Below are positions 52,031 to 60,907 of a stretch of DNA of 64,000 nucleotides, piece by piece. Under the pieces are notes generated by a model. That model worked only from the letters and a program-made list of their open reading frames with translations, searched no databases and was not told the origin of the DNA. The stretch comes from Undibacterium cyanobacteriorum (GTDB lineage Bacteria; Pseudomonadota; Gammaproteobacteria; Burkholderiales; Burkholderiaceae_D). Both the position numbers and the translations under genes were made by a program. The stretch's first letter is position 1. Each line of letters opens with the position of its first letter. The stretch spans positions 1,240,001 to 1,304,000 of the forward strand of contig NZ_CP133720.1 in the NCBI RefSeq assembly GCF_031326225.1. Reading direction: 5' to 3'.

Positions 52031-53173
52031 GTGATCAACCAACTATTGTTCTTGATGCTGCTTCCATCGGCGCCGCAAGCGCAGAATGAGTTTGCGCAGG
52101 TACCAGAGACGCTGGCGTTTGAACGACATGAAGTCGAACAGAATCCAGTCGCGACTGGTGCCAAGATTGCTGAGCTTAGCAAGCAACATAAGAAACTATT
52201 GGTTGATCGTCTTGCCGATGAAATAGAACGCAAGTATGTGTTTGCTGAGGTAGCGAAGACAGCGGCGCAACACTTGCGTTCAAGCCTGAAGAACGGCAAG
52301 TACGACGAGGTTCGTAATCCCATCCAAATGGCGACAAAACTCACCGAAGATGCTCAAGCGGTCACACATGATAAGCACTTGAGAGTGTTCTATGACGCGA
52401 ATTCTCAAAAAGTCGACAGTGTACCAGCCCCGTTGACGGACGAAGAACGTGTCAAGCGCCGAAATGAAGTCGTGCGTTACTACCAAAAATTGAATTATGG
52501 TGTTCGTCGGGTTGAACGCTTCGACGGCAATATCGCTTACCTCGATTTGTTCATGTTCGGTGAACTCGCTTATGTAGGGAATGGCATATCGGCAGCAATG
52601 GTACTGCTCGAGGGAAGTGATGCCATGATTATCGACCTGCGCGATAACAGCGGCGGCAGTCCTGAGACCGTTAATTTCATTATCAGTCATTTTGTCGAAC
52701 GACCGACACATGTTATGGATAACTATCGGCGTGACGATGATTCTATTCGACAATCATGGACGAGTTCGTATCTCAATGTGCCGGTCTACGATCGCAACAA
52801 GAAGGTGTATATCTTGACCAGCAGCAGAACTTTCTCCGCGCCGGAAGATTTGGCCTACACCATGCAAGCGCTTAAACGCGCCAAAATTGTTGGCGAAACG
52901 ACGGGCGGTGGTGCCCACGCAGGTACTCGTTATGCACTAGATGAAAACTTCACTGCATTTATTCCAAATCAGAGAAGCATTAGCCCCATTACAAAGACCA
53001 ACTGGGAAGGTGTCGGTGTTGTGCCTGACCTTCAGGTGGATGCGAGTAAAGCATTGCTGACGGTTCGCATCGAGATTTTGCAGGAACGCTTGCAAAAGGT
53101 GACTGATGCGCAGGAGCGTTCGGGTATCGTCGAATCGATACTTGCTTTAAAAGTGGCATTAAAGAAGATGTGA
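52031..53173 (+). CDS. S41-family (tricorn/IRBP-type) serine peptidase, exported
   Basis: 380 residues from a GTG with AGGAG 6 nt upstream. A short signal-like N-terminus (LLFLMLLPSAPQAQ) is visible. An N-terminal helical region (about 45-115) precedes the peptidase core: IIDLRDNSGGSPETVNFI, then the nucleophile region ILTSSRTFSAPEDLAYTMQ and IVGETTGGGAHAGTRYALD. The Lys expected in CtpA-type enzymes is not evident, pointing to the Ser-His-Glu tricorn-like group. No PDZ domain is visible. It follows the small secreted protein and is probably in one operon with it. Confidence 0.88.
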   Translation: MINQLLFLMLLPSAPQAQNEFAQVPETLAFERHEVEQNPVATGAKIAELSKQHKKLLVDRLADEIERKYVFAEVAKTAAQHLRSSLKNGKYDEVRNPIQMATKLTEDAQAVTHDKHLRVFYDANSQKVDSVPAPLTDEERVKRRNEVVRYYQKLNYGVRRVERFDGNIAYLDLFMFGELAYVGNGISAAMVLLEGSDAMIIDLRDNSGGSPETVNFIISHFVERPTHVMDNYRRDDDSIRQSWTSSYLNVPVYDRNKKVYILTSSRTFSAPEDLAYTMQALKRAKIVGETTGGGAHAGTRYALDENFTAFIPNQRSISPITKTNWEGVGVVPDLQVDASKALLTVRIEILQERLQKVTDAQERSGIVESILALKVALKKM

Positions 53174-53187
53174 AGAAAATCATCAAA

Positions 53188-53213
53188 GTGAGAGTGTCGT
53201 TCGACGGTCTCAC
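53188..53213 (+). terminator. Hairpin after the S41 peptidase gene
   Basis: GTGAGA..TCTCAC encloses GTCG-tt-CGAC, giving a stable stem 15 bp after the stop, but no T-run follows. A second GC hairpin, TGGCCGC-gact-GCGGCCA, lies at 53379-53396. Nothing else is seen in the 297-bp gap 53174-53470. Confidence 0.4.
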
Positions 53214-53470
53214 CATCACTTACCTAGGGGATCGTTAACTGTTCGGTGGTCGGGTTTGGCGTATGGAGAATTGCCGGTATTTGGATTTCCGTGGCTGGCC
53301 GATCAATCGGGTAGCTTATCGCTGGCATATGAAGTTAAATTAACTTTTGAAAAGTGATACTCTTCTCGCAAACAAGAATGGCCGCGACTGCGGCCAGAAT
53401 ATCCATGCGGGGTTACATCTTCAAATGACTTTCTTATCGATAAAACTTTTACCACATCCGCAGAAATCAA

Positions 53471-54019
53471 CTAAAAGTTATATTGCGCTCCAACTGTGAA
53501 TGTAAGACTGCGGCGACCGCCTGGTCCTTCAATGCGTCGACCATTCAATTCTGTGCGCACTGAAAACTCCTTACTGACATCATAGGTTAAGCCCACGCCT
53601 AATAACGGTGATCGATGCGTTTCTTCTTGGGGTTTTTCAGAGACGGAAGTGCTGGTGACTTGCGCGATCCCCAATTTGCCGAATGCGCTCACATTTTCTG
53701 TGAGCGGTTGTCTAACTACCCCACTGAAGTCGATCCCCTTGTTTTGTTGTGTTTGAATCGGTTTCATCGAGGAATCTCGAATGTCAAAAGTACCTAGATC
53801 AAAGCGAGAACCTTCGAAGGAGAAACGATCATTGAAACGGTAGCCCACATAGAACGTTTTAGCTTCGGATTGTTGGTCGCAAAGCTTCCGAGGACTACAA
53901 ACATTTTCCAAGCGTGTTTGGCCGTAACTGACGCCACTATACATTTGCGCCGAGGCTTCCACTCCGGCACTTGCGAGTGCTAGGCAGATCAAGAACTTGA
54001 GATTTATGGTTTTGCGCAT
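53471..54019 (-). CDS. Outer-membrane beta-barrel protein (OmpA/OprF-like 8-strand)
   Basis: 182 residues from the ATG at 54019, which has AAAGGA at good spacing; the longer frame to 54301 runs into a repeat and is rejected. A signal peptide (FLICLALASAGVEASAQ) and alternating beta strands ending in a C-terminal Phe (FTVGAQYNF) are typical. GVSYGQTRLENVC..CDQQSEAKTFYVGYRFNDRF has two cysteines in one extracellular loop. No peptidoglycan-binding domain is present. Function is unknown; it is single and converges on the S41 gene. Confidence 0.85.
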   Translation of the reverse strand: MRKTINLKFLICLALASAGVEASAQMYSGVSYGQTRLENVCSPRKLCDQQSEAKTFYVGYRFNDRFSFEGSRFDLGTFDIRDSSMKPIQTQQNKGIDFSGVVRQPLTENVSAFGKLGIAQVTSTSVSEKPQEETHRSPLLGVGLTYDVSKEFSVRTELNGRRIEGPGGRRSLTFTVGAQYNF

Positions 54020-54245
54020 GACTATTCCTTTATGAATTTTGGTAATGTCATTTTCTCGAATATTGGTAATAAAAAAATATGAAAGTACAGTAAGTATTGT
54101 TTGATTGGGCGTCGAGCACTGGCTGTTAATACCTTTCATCTTCTTTATAAACCGTCTGGTAATGTGCAAATTAGATCTTGTCCATGTTTTGAATAGTCTT
54201 CGTCTTATGTTTTGCCGAAGCCATTGAACGCGGCAATTTTTATCA

Positions 54246-54363
54246 TCTAGTTCCAAAGAACTATCTCCCGTAGTGCCAATGCGTAAGCGCATCCACCGCA
54301 CCGACGAATGGGCGTTACTGGCTCAGCTCTCTAAAATTTGATCATGTCAAAGTGGCGCACATG
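54246..54363. repeat. ~120-bp direct repeat, copy 2, upstream of narG
   Basis: It is a same-orientation copy of 49878-49999, including the hairpin ATGCGT-aa/ag-CGCAT and the codons for SHVRHFDMI-type ending of the RtcB-like gene (on the - strand). It ends 34 bp before the narG ATG, so the narG leader and perhaps promoter lie in or at the edge of the repeat. Within it TTTGATCATGTCAAA is a near-palindrome with FNR-like halves, but one base short in spacing. The 378-bp gap 54020-54397 has nothing else. Confidence 0.85.
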
Positions 54364-54397
54364 CCATGGGTGGTGTGTGCAAATTGAGGAGCTTGAG

Positions 54398-57300
54398 ATG
54401 AGTCATTTTTTGGATCGCTTGAAGTTCATGTCCAAGGTGAAATCCACCTATTCCAATGGTCATGGTGCGGTAGTCGATGAAGATAGACAGTGGGAAAACG
54501 CTTATCGCAGTCGTTGGCAACACGATAAGATCGTGCGTTCAACGCATGGTGTTAACTGCACTGGTTCTTGTTCTTGGAAGGTGTATGTCAAGAATGGTTT
54601 GATCACTTGGGAAACCCAACAAACCGATTATCCACGCACGCGCCCGGACTTGCCGAACCATGAACCCCGTGGTTGCCCACGTGGCGCTTCGTATAGCTGG
54701 TATGTGTATTCGGCGCAGCGCGTGAAGTATCCAATGATTCGTGGACGCTTGATGGAATTGTGGCGTGAAGCGCGTAAAACCATGGGGCCGATTCAAGCAT
54801 GGGAATCTATTAGCCAAGATCCTGTCAAAGCAAAATACTATAAATCGGTGCGTGGCCTCGGCGGTTTTGTGCGTGCAGATTGGGATACCGCGCAAGAGAT
54901 TATCGCAGCAGCGAACGCTTTCACGGTGAAGAAATTCGGTCCTGATCGCGTGATCGGATTCTCACCGATTCCTGCGATGTCGATGGTGTCGTATGCCGCT
55001 GGTGCTCGTTATCTTTCATTGATTGGTGGCGCTTGCTTGTCGTTCTACGATTGGTATTGTGATTTGCCACCTGCTAGTCCGCAAATTTGGGGCGAACAAA
55101 CCGACGTACCTGAGTCTGCTGATTGGTATAACTCGACATATTTAATGGTGTGGGGTTCTAACGTTCCACAAACTCGTACACCAGATGCGCACTTCTATAC
55201 TGAGGTTCGCTATAAAGGTACTAAGACCGTCGCAGTGTCTTCTGACTTCGGTGAGATGGTGAAATTCGGTGATATCTGGATGGCACCAAAACAAGGCACC
55301 GATGCAGCTTTGGCGATGGCCATGGGTCACGTTATCTTGAAAGAGTTCCACCTCGGCGGCAAATCAGATTACTTCCGCAGCTACGTCAAACAATACACCG
55401 ACTTCCCAATGCTGGTACGCTTGGTTGAACGCAATGGTAGCTATGTGCCGGACCATTTCCTGCGTGCTTCTCAATTGCCAGGCAATTTGAATGAAGCCAA
55501 TAATCCTGATTGGAAAACTCTCGCGATTGATAGCGCGACTAACGAGATCGTCGCACCAAACGGTTCGATCGGTTTCCGTTGGGGCGAAGGTAAAGTCAAT
55601 GATGGTGAAAAAGTCGGTCGCTGGAATTTGGAAGCAAAAGATGGCGGTTCCGGTCGTGAAATCGATCCCTTGTTGTCGCTCGTGGCGGGACACGATGAAG
55701 TCGTAAGTGTCGGCTTTAACTACTTCGGTGGTGCAGATGCGAACGATATGGTGCAAAGAAATGTGCCTGTACGTCGAGTGGCCTTGGCCGATGGTTCTAC
55801 CGCTTTGGTTGCCACCGTGTATGACTTGTCGATGGCGAATTACGGTGTGGATCAAGGCTTAGGTGGTGCGGTCGCAAGCTCGTATGACGACGATGTACCT
55901 TACACACCCGCTTGGCAAGAAAAGCATACTAGCGTCAAACGCGAATTAGTCATCCAAGTGGCACGTGAGTTCGCGCAAAATGCGCACGATACGCATGGTA
56001 AGAGTATGGTCATCGTTGGCGCTGCTTTGAATCACTGGTATCACAACGATATGATTTATCGCGGCATCATCAATATGCTGATGATGTGTGGTTGCGTTGG
56101 TCAATCCGGGGGCGGCTGGGCCCACTATGTGGGTCAAGAAAAATTGCGTCCACAATTCGGTTGGGCGCCATTAGCCTTCGCTTTGGATTGGGTACGTCCT
56201 CCACGTCAAATGAACGGCACCAGTTTCTTCTACGCCCATACTAGCCAATGGCGTCATGAAAAACTGCACATCGACGAGATCTTGGCACCAACGGCCGATA
56301 AGTCGAAAGTCAGTCACATGAGCATGATTGACATGAATGCGAAATCGGAGCGTATGGGCTGGTTGCCATCAGCACCGCAGTTAGAAACCAATCCGCTCGA
56401 TGTATGCGACGCAGCTGCGGCGGCAGGTATGGAACCACAAGAATTCTTGAAGCAAGGATTGAAGTCTGGTTCTATCAATATGAGTTGCGACGATCCTGAT
56501 AATCCTAAAAACTTCCCACGCAATATGTTCGTGTGGCGTTCGAATATCCTCGGTAGCTCCGGTAAAGGTCACGAGTACTTCCTCAAGTATCTGTTAGGAA
56601 CGCAGAATGCATTGTTTGATGATCCAGACGATGCGGTGAAACCAAGTGAAGTCAAATTCCGCGATAAAGCGGCGGAAGGTAAGTTGGATTTGTTGACCGT
56701 ACTCGATTTCCGCATGAGCACCACCTGCTTGTATGGCGACATCGTCTTGCCGACCGCGACTTGGTATGAGAAGGATGATTTGAATACGTCCGACATGCAT
56801 CCTTTCATCCATCCATTGAGTGAAGCAGTGCAACCCTTGTGGGAAAGTAAAACAGACTGGGAAATCTATAAAGGCATCGCTAAGAAATTCACTGAGATTG
56901 GTGGTGATTATCTTGGCACCCGCAAAGACATCGTCTTGCAACCATTGATGCACGATACACCCGGTGAGCTCGGCCAAGCCTTAGAACCAAAAGATTGGAA
57001 GAAAGGCGAATGTGATCTGATTCCCGGTAAGACAGCGCCGACTTTTGTGGTGGTTGAACGTAATTACAAAGAGATCTACAAGAAGTTCACTTCCGTGGGT
57101 CCTTTGCTCGACAAGCTTGGCAATGGCGGTAAAGGTATCAACTGGAATACAGAGCACGAAGTGCATGAATTAGCAGGCTTTACCAAAACGGTGACCGAAG
57201 AAGGTGTTTCAAAAGGTCGTCCACGTTTGGAAACAGCAATTGATGCTTGCGAAATGATTTTGACTTTCGCTCCTGAAACCAACGGCCATGTATCGGTCAA

Positions 57301-58126
57301 AGCGTGGGACGCTTTGTCGAAAATCACCGGACGCGATCATACTCATTTGGCAGTCGGACGTGAACACGACAAGATTCGTTTCCGTGATGTACAAGCGCAA
57401 CCCCGTAAGATTATTTCGGCACCAACCTGGTCAGGTTTGGAATCGGAAGAAGTGAGCTATAACGCGGGCTATACCAATGTGCACGAATTGATTCCATGGC
57501 GCACGCTCACAGGCCGCCAGCAGTTTTATCAGGATCACCGTTGGATGCTTGATTTTGGTGAAGGCTTCTGCGTCTACAAACCTGCGATCGACACCAAGAC
57601 CGTGGCACCGATGTTGAACAAAGCACCGAATGGTGAAAAAGAGATCGTCTTGAATTGGATCACGCCGCATCAAAAGTGGGGCATTCACTCGACCTATTCC
57701 GATAACTTGCGCATGTTGACCTTGAGTCGCGGTGGCCCACACGTGTGGGTCTCCGAAATCGAAGCAAAAGAAGCCGGTTTGGTTGATAACGATTGGGTCG
57801 AAGTGTTTAACAGTAACGGTACTTTGACAGCACGTGTCGTGGTCAGTCAGCGCGTACCAAAAGGTATGTGCTTGATGTATCACGCTCAAGAGAAGATTGT
57901 GAACACACCTGGTGCAGAACTCTCCGGTATGCGTGGCGGTATCCATAACTCGGTGACGCGTGCGGTGTTGAAGCCAACCCACATGATTGGTGGCTATGCC
58001 CAACAGGCGTATGGCTTTAACTATTACGGCACAGTCGGTTCCAATCGTGACGAGTTTGTGGTCTTGCGTAAGATGAAAAAAGTTGATTGGCTTGAGGGAA
58101 AACTCGAGGAAGAAGCAAGGGGCTGA
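54398..58126 (+). CDS. narG: Respiratory nitrate reductase, alpha subunit
   Basis: 1242 residues from the ATG at 54398 (GAGGA upstream); E. coli NarG is about the same. The frame extends upstream to 54338 through a repeat, which is rejected. NarG reduces nitrate to nitrite at a Mo-bisMGD centre on the cytoplasmic side. The Fe-S motif HGVNCTGSCSWKVYVKNG (His plus Cys) is near residue 50, and YNSTYLMVWGSNVPQTRTPDAH carries the Mo-ligand Asp. The C-terminal molybdopterin dinucleotide domain begins near residue 1080. It heads narGHJI; no narK precedes it. Confidence 0.98.
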   Translation: MSHFLDRLKFMSKVKSTYSNGHGAVVDEDRQWENAYRSRWQHDKIVRSTHGVNCTGSCSWKVYVKNGLITWETQQTDYPRTRPDLPNHEPRGCPRGASYSWYVYSAQRVKYPMIRGRLMELWREARKTMGPIQAWESISQDPVKAKYYKSVRGLGGFVRADWDTAQEIIAAANAFTVKKFGPDRVIGFSPIPAMSMVSYAAGARYLSLIGGACLSFYDWYCDLPPASPQIWGEQTDVPESADWYNSTYLMVWGSNVPQTRTPDAHFYTEVRYKGTKTVAVSSDFGEMVKFGDIWMAPKQGTDAALAMAMGHVILKEFHLGGKSDYFRSYVKQYTDFPMLVRLVERNGSYVPDHFLRASQLPGNLNEANNPDWKTLAIDSATNEIVAPNGSIGFRWGEGKVNDGEKVGRWNLEAKDGGSGREIDPLLSLVAGHDEVVSVGFNYFGGADANDMVQRNVPVRRVALADGSTALVATVYDLSMANYGVDQGLGGAVASSYDDDVPYTPAWQEKHTSVKRELVIQVAREFAQNAHDTHGKSMVIVGAALNHWYHNDMIYRGIINMLMMCGCVGQSGGGWAHYVGQEKLRPQFGWAPLAFALDWVRPPRQMNGTSFFYAHTSQWRHEKLHIDEILAPTADKSKVSHMSMIDMNAKSERMGWLPSAPQLETNPLDVCDAAAAAGMEPQEFLKQGLKSGSINMSCDDPDNPKNFPRNMFVWRSNILGSSGKGHEYFLKYLLGTQNALFDDPDDAVKPSEVKFRDKAAEGKLDLLTVLDFRMSTTCLYGDIVLPTATWYEKDDLNTSDMHPFIHPLSEAVQPLWESKTDWEIYKGIAKKFTEIGGDYLGTRKDIVLQPLMHDTPGELGQALEPKDWKKGECDLIPGKTAPTFVVVERNYKEIYKKFTSVGPLLDKLGNGGKGINWNTEHEVHELAGFTKTVTEEGVSKGRPRLETAIDACEMILTFAPETNGHVSVKAWDALSKITGRDHTHLAVGREHDKIRFRDVQAQPRKIISAPTWSGLESEEVSYNAGYTNVHELIPWRTLTGRQQFYQDHRWMLDFGEGFCVYKPAIDTKTVAPMLNKAPNGEKEIVLNWITPHQKWGIHSTYSDNLRMLTLSRGGPHVWVSEIEAKEAGLVDNDWVEVFNSNGTLTARVVVSQRVPKGMCLMYHAQEKIVNTPGAELSGMRGGIHNSVTRAVLKPTHMIGGYAQQAYGFNYYGTVGSNRDEFVVLRKMKKVDWLEGKLEEEARG

Positions 58127-58131
58127 ACGTG

Positions 58132-58251
58132 AAAACCCCTCAACGCTGAGACGCTGAGACGCGGAGTAAAACCTTGAATGAGAGGGAAAACTCTGATGTT
58201 GATTTTCTCGGCGTTCCTCGGTGCCTCTGCGTCTCGGCGTTGAGGGGTTTT
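58132..58251. repeat. Inverted AAAACCCCTCAACGC element in the narG-narH gap
   Basis: AAAACCCCTCAACGCTGAGA on the left and its complement ending GTTGAGGGGTTTT on the right form a ~20-bp outer stem, with CTGAGACG/CGTCTCGG-type inner repeats. The left arm recurs at 61612-61657 after narI. It occupies most of the 195 bp between narG and narH. A small frame (58174-58365) through it is not a gene. Confidence 0.8.
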
Positions 58252-58321
58252 GAAGAAGATTGGTTAATTAAGCGAGAAGGGTGCAATAAATTGCATCTGA
58301 TGAGAAAAGGAATAAGAAATC

Positions 58322-59875
58322 ATGAAAATTCGCGCACAAGTAGGCATGGTGTTGAATCTCGATAAGTGCATTGGATGCCACACCTGTTCCGTGACCTGTA
58401 AGAATGTGTGGACCAGTCGTGATGGCGTTGAGTACGCATGGTTCAATAACGTCGAAACGAAACCTGGTATTGGTTATCCTAAAGAGTGGGAAAATCAAAA
58501 GAAATGGCAAGGCGGGTGGCAGCGTAACGCCGCCGGCAAATTAGAACCTAAGCAGGGCGGAAAATTACGCATCTTGGCGAACATTTTTGCTAACCCCAAT
58601 TTGCCGCAAATCGACGATTACTACGAGCCGTTCACCTACGATTACGAGCGTCTACAAAACGCACCTTTGTCGCAAACGCCACCGACGGCTCGTCCCGTTT
58701 CTGTCATCACTGGCAAGAAGATGGATAAGATCGAATGGGGCCCAAACTGGGAAGACGATCTCGGCGGTGAATTTAGCTCCCGTAGCCGCGACCAGTTGTT
58801 CGAAGGCGTACAAAAAGAAATGTACAGCACCTTTGAATCGACCTTCATGATGTACTTGCCACGTTTGTGTGAACATTGCTTGAACCCAGCGTGCGTCGCC
58901 TCTTGCCCATCTGGCTCGATCTATAAGCGTGAAGACGACGGTATTGTGTTGGTGGATCAAGATAAGTGCCGCGGCTGGCGTATGTGTATCTCTGGCTGCC
59001 CTTATAAAAAGATTTATTACAACTGGAGTTCGGGTAAAGCAGAGAAGTGCACCTTCTGTTTCCCTAGAATTGAGGCTGGCCAGCCAACGGTTTGCTCTGA
59101 AACATGTGTTGGACGTATCCGCTATCTGGGCGTGCTCTTATATGACGCCGATAAGATCGAAGCGGCTGCCTCGGTCGCCAATGAGCAAGATTTGTATCAA
59201 GCGCAATTGGATTGCTTCCTCGATCCACATGATCCTGCAGTGATTGCAGAAGCCCGCAAGCATGGTATTCCTGATAGCTGGATTGAATCTGCGCAAAAAT
59301 CGCCGGTCTACAAAATGGCGATGGAATGGAAGATTGCTTTCCCATTGCATCCTGAATATCGCACCTTGCCGATGGTTTGGTATGTACCACCTCTGTCGCC
59401 AATTCAGAAAGCAGCAGAAGCAGGCCATATGGGTATGAACGGCATTATTCCTGACGTGAAATCTTTGCGTATCCCTGTGCGTTACTTAGCCAATCTCTTG
59501 ACCGCAGGTAAAGAGGAACCAGTTTTAGAAGCACTCGAAAAAATGTTGGCGATGCGTGCCTACAAACGTTCAGAAGTGGTCCATGGTGAACTCGATCAGG
59601 CGGTATTGAAACAAGTTGGTTTGACCCCCGCTCAGGTCGAAGACATGTATCAAACGATGGCGATTGCCAACTACGAAGATCGTTTTGTGATTCCATCTTC
59701 ACATAAAGAAATGGTGGAAGATAGTTTCAACGAAAAAGGTAGTTGCGGATTTACGTTTGGCAACGGCTGCTCGGGCGGTACTTCCGATGGTTCCTTATTC
59801 GGTAAGAAGCCACAAGGTAGCGTGATCTTTGTTGATATGCCGAAGTCGCGCAAGAAGATGTCCACGACAGAATAG
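58322..59875 (+). CDS. narH: Respiratory nitrate reductase, beta subunit
   Basis: 517 residues, close to the usual 510. It carries four Fe-S clusters passing electrons from NarI to NarG. The Cys groups are complete: CIGCHTCSVTCKNVW, CEHCLNPACVASCPSG, CRGWRMCISGCPYKK (Trp replaces one Cys, as in all NarH, for the 3Fe-4S cluster) and CTFCFPRIEAGQPTVCSETC. The ATG is preceded by AAGGAATAAG. It normally lies a few bases from narG, but here 195 bp of repeat separate them. Confidence 0.98.
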   Translation: MKIRAQVGMVLNLDKCIGCHTCSVTCKNVWTSRDGVEYAWFNNVETKPGIGYPKEWENQKKWQGGWQRNAAGKLEPKQGGKLRILANIFANPNLPQIDDYYEPFTYDYERLQNAPLSQTPPTARPVSVITGKKMDKIEWGPNWEDDLGGEFSSRSRDQLFEGVQKEMYSTFESTFMMYLPRLCEHCLNPACVASCPSGSIYKREDDGIVLVDQDKCRGWRMCISGCPYKKIYYNWSSGKAEKCTFCFPRIEAGQPTVCSETCVGRIRYLGVLLYDADKIEAAASVANEQDLYQAQLDCFLDPHDPAVIAEARKHGIPDSWIESAQKSPVYKMAMEWKIAFPLHPEYRTLPMVWYVPPLSPIQKAAEAGHMGMNGIIPDVKSLRIPVRYLANLLTAGKEEPVLEALEKMLAMRAYKRSEVVHGELDQAVLKQVGLTPAQVEDMYQTMAIANYEDRFVIPSSHKEMVEDSFNEKGSCGFTFGNGCSGGTSDGSLFGKKPQGSVIFVDMPKSRKKMSTTE

Positions 59876-59885
59876 GATGCGTGAT

Positions 59886-59983
59886 AAATCCAATTCTCGG
59901 GCGCATAGCTGTGTCGAAAATCCTCGCAATACCGACGTATTGCTCCGGTTTTCTTCTTGCTCTGCATCCCGATAATTGAATTT
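59886..59983. repeat. 98-bp nested-hairpin intergenic repeat, copy 3
   Basis: It is the same length and design as copy 1 at 1968-2065, with outer arms AAATCCAATT../..AATTGAATTT and core GCAATAC-cgac-GTATTGC. One outer stem pair differs between the copies as A-T versus C-G on both arms, a compensatory change. It lies 10 bp after the narH stop. Confidence 0.8.
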
Positions 59984-60014
59984 CTCATCGATCCTATGTA
60001 AGCAGATAAATGAA

Positions 60015-60078
60015 GTAGGGCGGGTGCAACCCGCGCCGTACAAAGTAGTAGAAACCGCGCCAGCTGTACCTACCCTAC
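60015..60078. repeat. GTAGGGCGGGTG palindromic repeat, copy 2
   Basis: The left end GTAGGGCGGGTGCAACCCGC matches copy 1 (5300-5388) except for one base, and the right end closes with TACCCTAC. It is shorter than copy 1 and sits 28 bp before the narJ start, between narH and narJ. Confidence 0.75.
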
Positions 60079-60105
60079 AAAATGAATCGCAAAAAAGGAA
60101 TTGAT

Positions 60106-60786
60106 ATGCAAATTTATCGCATCTTGTCGGCACTGCTGAGTTATCCGCAAGCGGAGTTGATCGAGGCTATGTCTGAGATTCGTGCAGCGCTTGCAGACGA
60201 GCCTGAGAATTTGGAAGCCTTGCAACCCTTGCTCGACTATTTGCAATCCAATAGTTTGATTGCGGTGCAGGAAAACTATGTGGGTACCTTCGATAGAACG
60301 CCGTCGGTGGCCTTGCATCTGTTCGAGCATATTCATGGTGAAAGTCGCGACCGCGGTCAGGCCATGGTCGATTTGATTGAAGAGTATCGTCGTTATGGTT
60401 TCGAACCAGAGATCAGCGAGTTACCAGACTATGTCCCCTTGTTCCTCGAATTTTTGAGCTTGGTTGATGATGATGTTGCCGAGCGCTTATTGGGCGAGGC
60501 GATTCATGTGTTGGCGGCGATCGGAGTGCGTCTACAACGCAAACAAAGTCCGTATGCGAATGCGCTGTTGGTATTGACGGCATTCACTGATGTGGTGCCG
60601 CAAGAGCAGGGAGAGCCGCCAGTGCGTGATATGGATGATGCGATGGAGACCTTTGGACCGGGTGTCGATGGCGTTGAACCTTTATTGAAACCGGGGGCAT
60701 CGTGTTCACCAAATGGGGCAGGTGTACAGACTGTGAATTTCTATCCGCGTCAAAACAAGGCGACAGGGGTGGAGTTGCGGGGCTAA
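60106..60786 (+). CDS. narJ: Nitrate reductase molybdenum cofactor assembly chaperone
   Basis: 226 residues from the ATG at 60106, which has AAAAAAGGA upstream; the frame extends to 60082. NarJ binds the NarG N-terminus and aids cofactor insertion and membrane attachment. The all-helical domain shows RILSALLSYPQAEL at the start and the family block YVPLFLEFLSLV near 120. A C-terminal tail has a GASCSPNGAGVQTVNFYPR segment as in many Betaproteobacterial NarJ. It follows narH after 230 bp of repeats. Confidence 0.95.
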   Translation: MQIYRILSALLSYPQAELIEAMSEIRAALADEPENLEALQPLLDYLQSNSLIAVQENYVGTFDRTPSVALHLFEHIHGESRDRGQAMVDLIEEYRRYGFEPEISELPDYVPLFLEFLSLVDDDVAERLLGEAIHVLAAIGVRLQRKQSPYANALLVLTAFTDVVPQEQGEPPVRDMDDAMETFGPGVDGVEPLLKPGASCSPNGAGVQTVNFYPRQNKATGVELRG

Positions 60787-60796
60787 TTGAGACTGT

Positions 60797-60818
60797 GATT
60801 CCCGCGTAGGCGGGAATC
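60797..60818. repeat. GATTCCCGC hairpin in the narJ-narI gap
   Basis: GATTCCCGC-gtag-GCGGGAATC is a perfect 9-bp stem, of a dispersed type common in bacterial genomes. It has no T-run, so it is a repeat rather than a terminator. It sits in the 121-bp narJ-narI gap. Confidence 0.75.
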
Positions 60819-60907
60819 CAGTGACTGATCGCTCATGATTTGTTGTAACACGAAAGACATTTGTAGCACGCATCGCGTTTGTCGATGCCACATTATTGAG
60901 GGAGTTT

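Noticed and set aside
54020..54301. N-terminal extension of the outer-membrane barrel gene
   Set aside because: The internal ATG at 54019 has a good ribosome site and is followed by a signal peptide; the extension enters the direct repeat.
54338..54350. Standard FNR box before narG
   Set aside because: The halves are right but spacing is one base short of the 14-bp consensus, and the other copy of this repeat, not next to any nar gene, has a similar sequence.
49878..54363. Integrative element with att sites
   Set aside because: The direct repeats suggest it, but no integrase, recombinase or tRNA target is present in or beside the block.
58174..58365. 63-codon frame between narG and narH
   Set aside because: It lies in the inverted repeat and overlaps the narH start.
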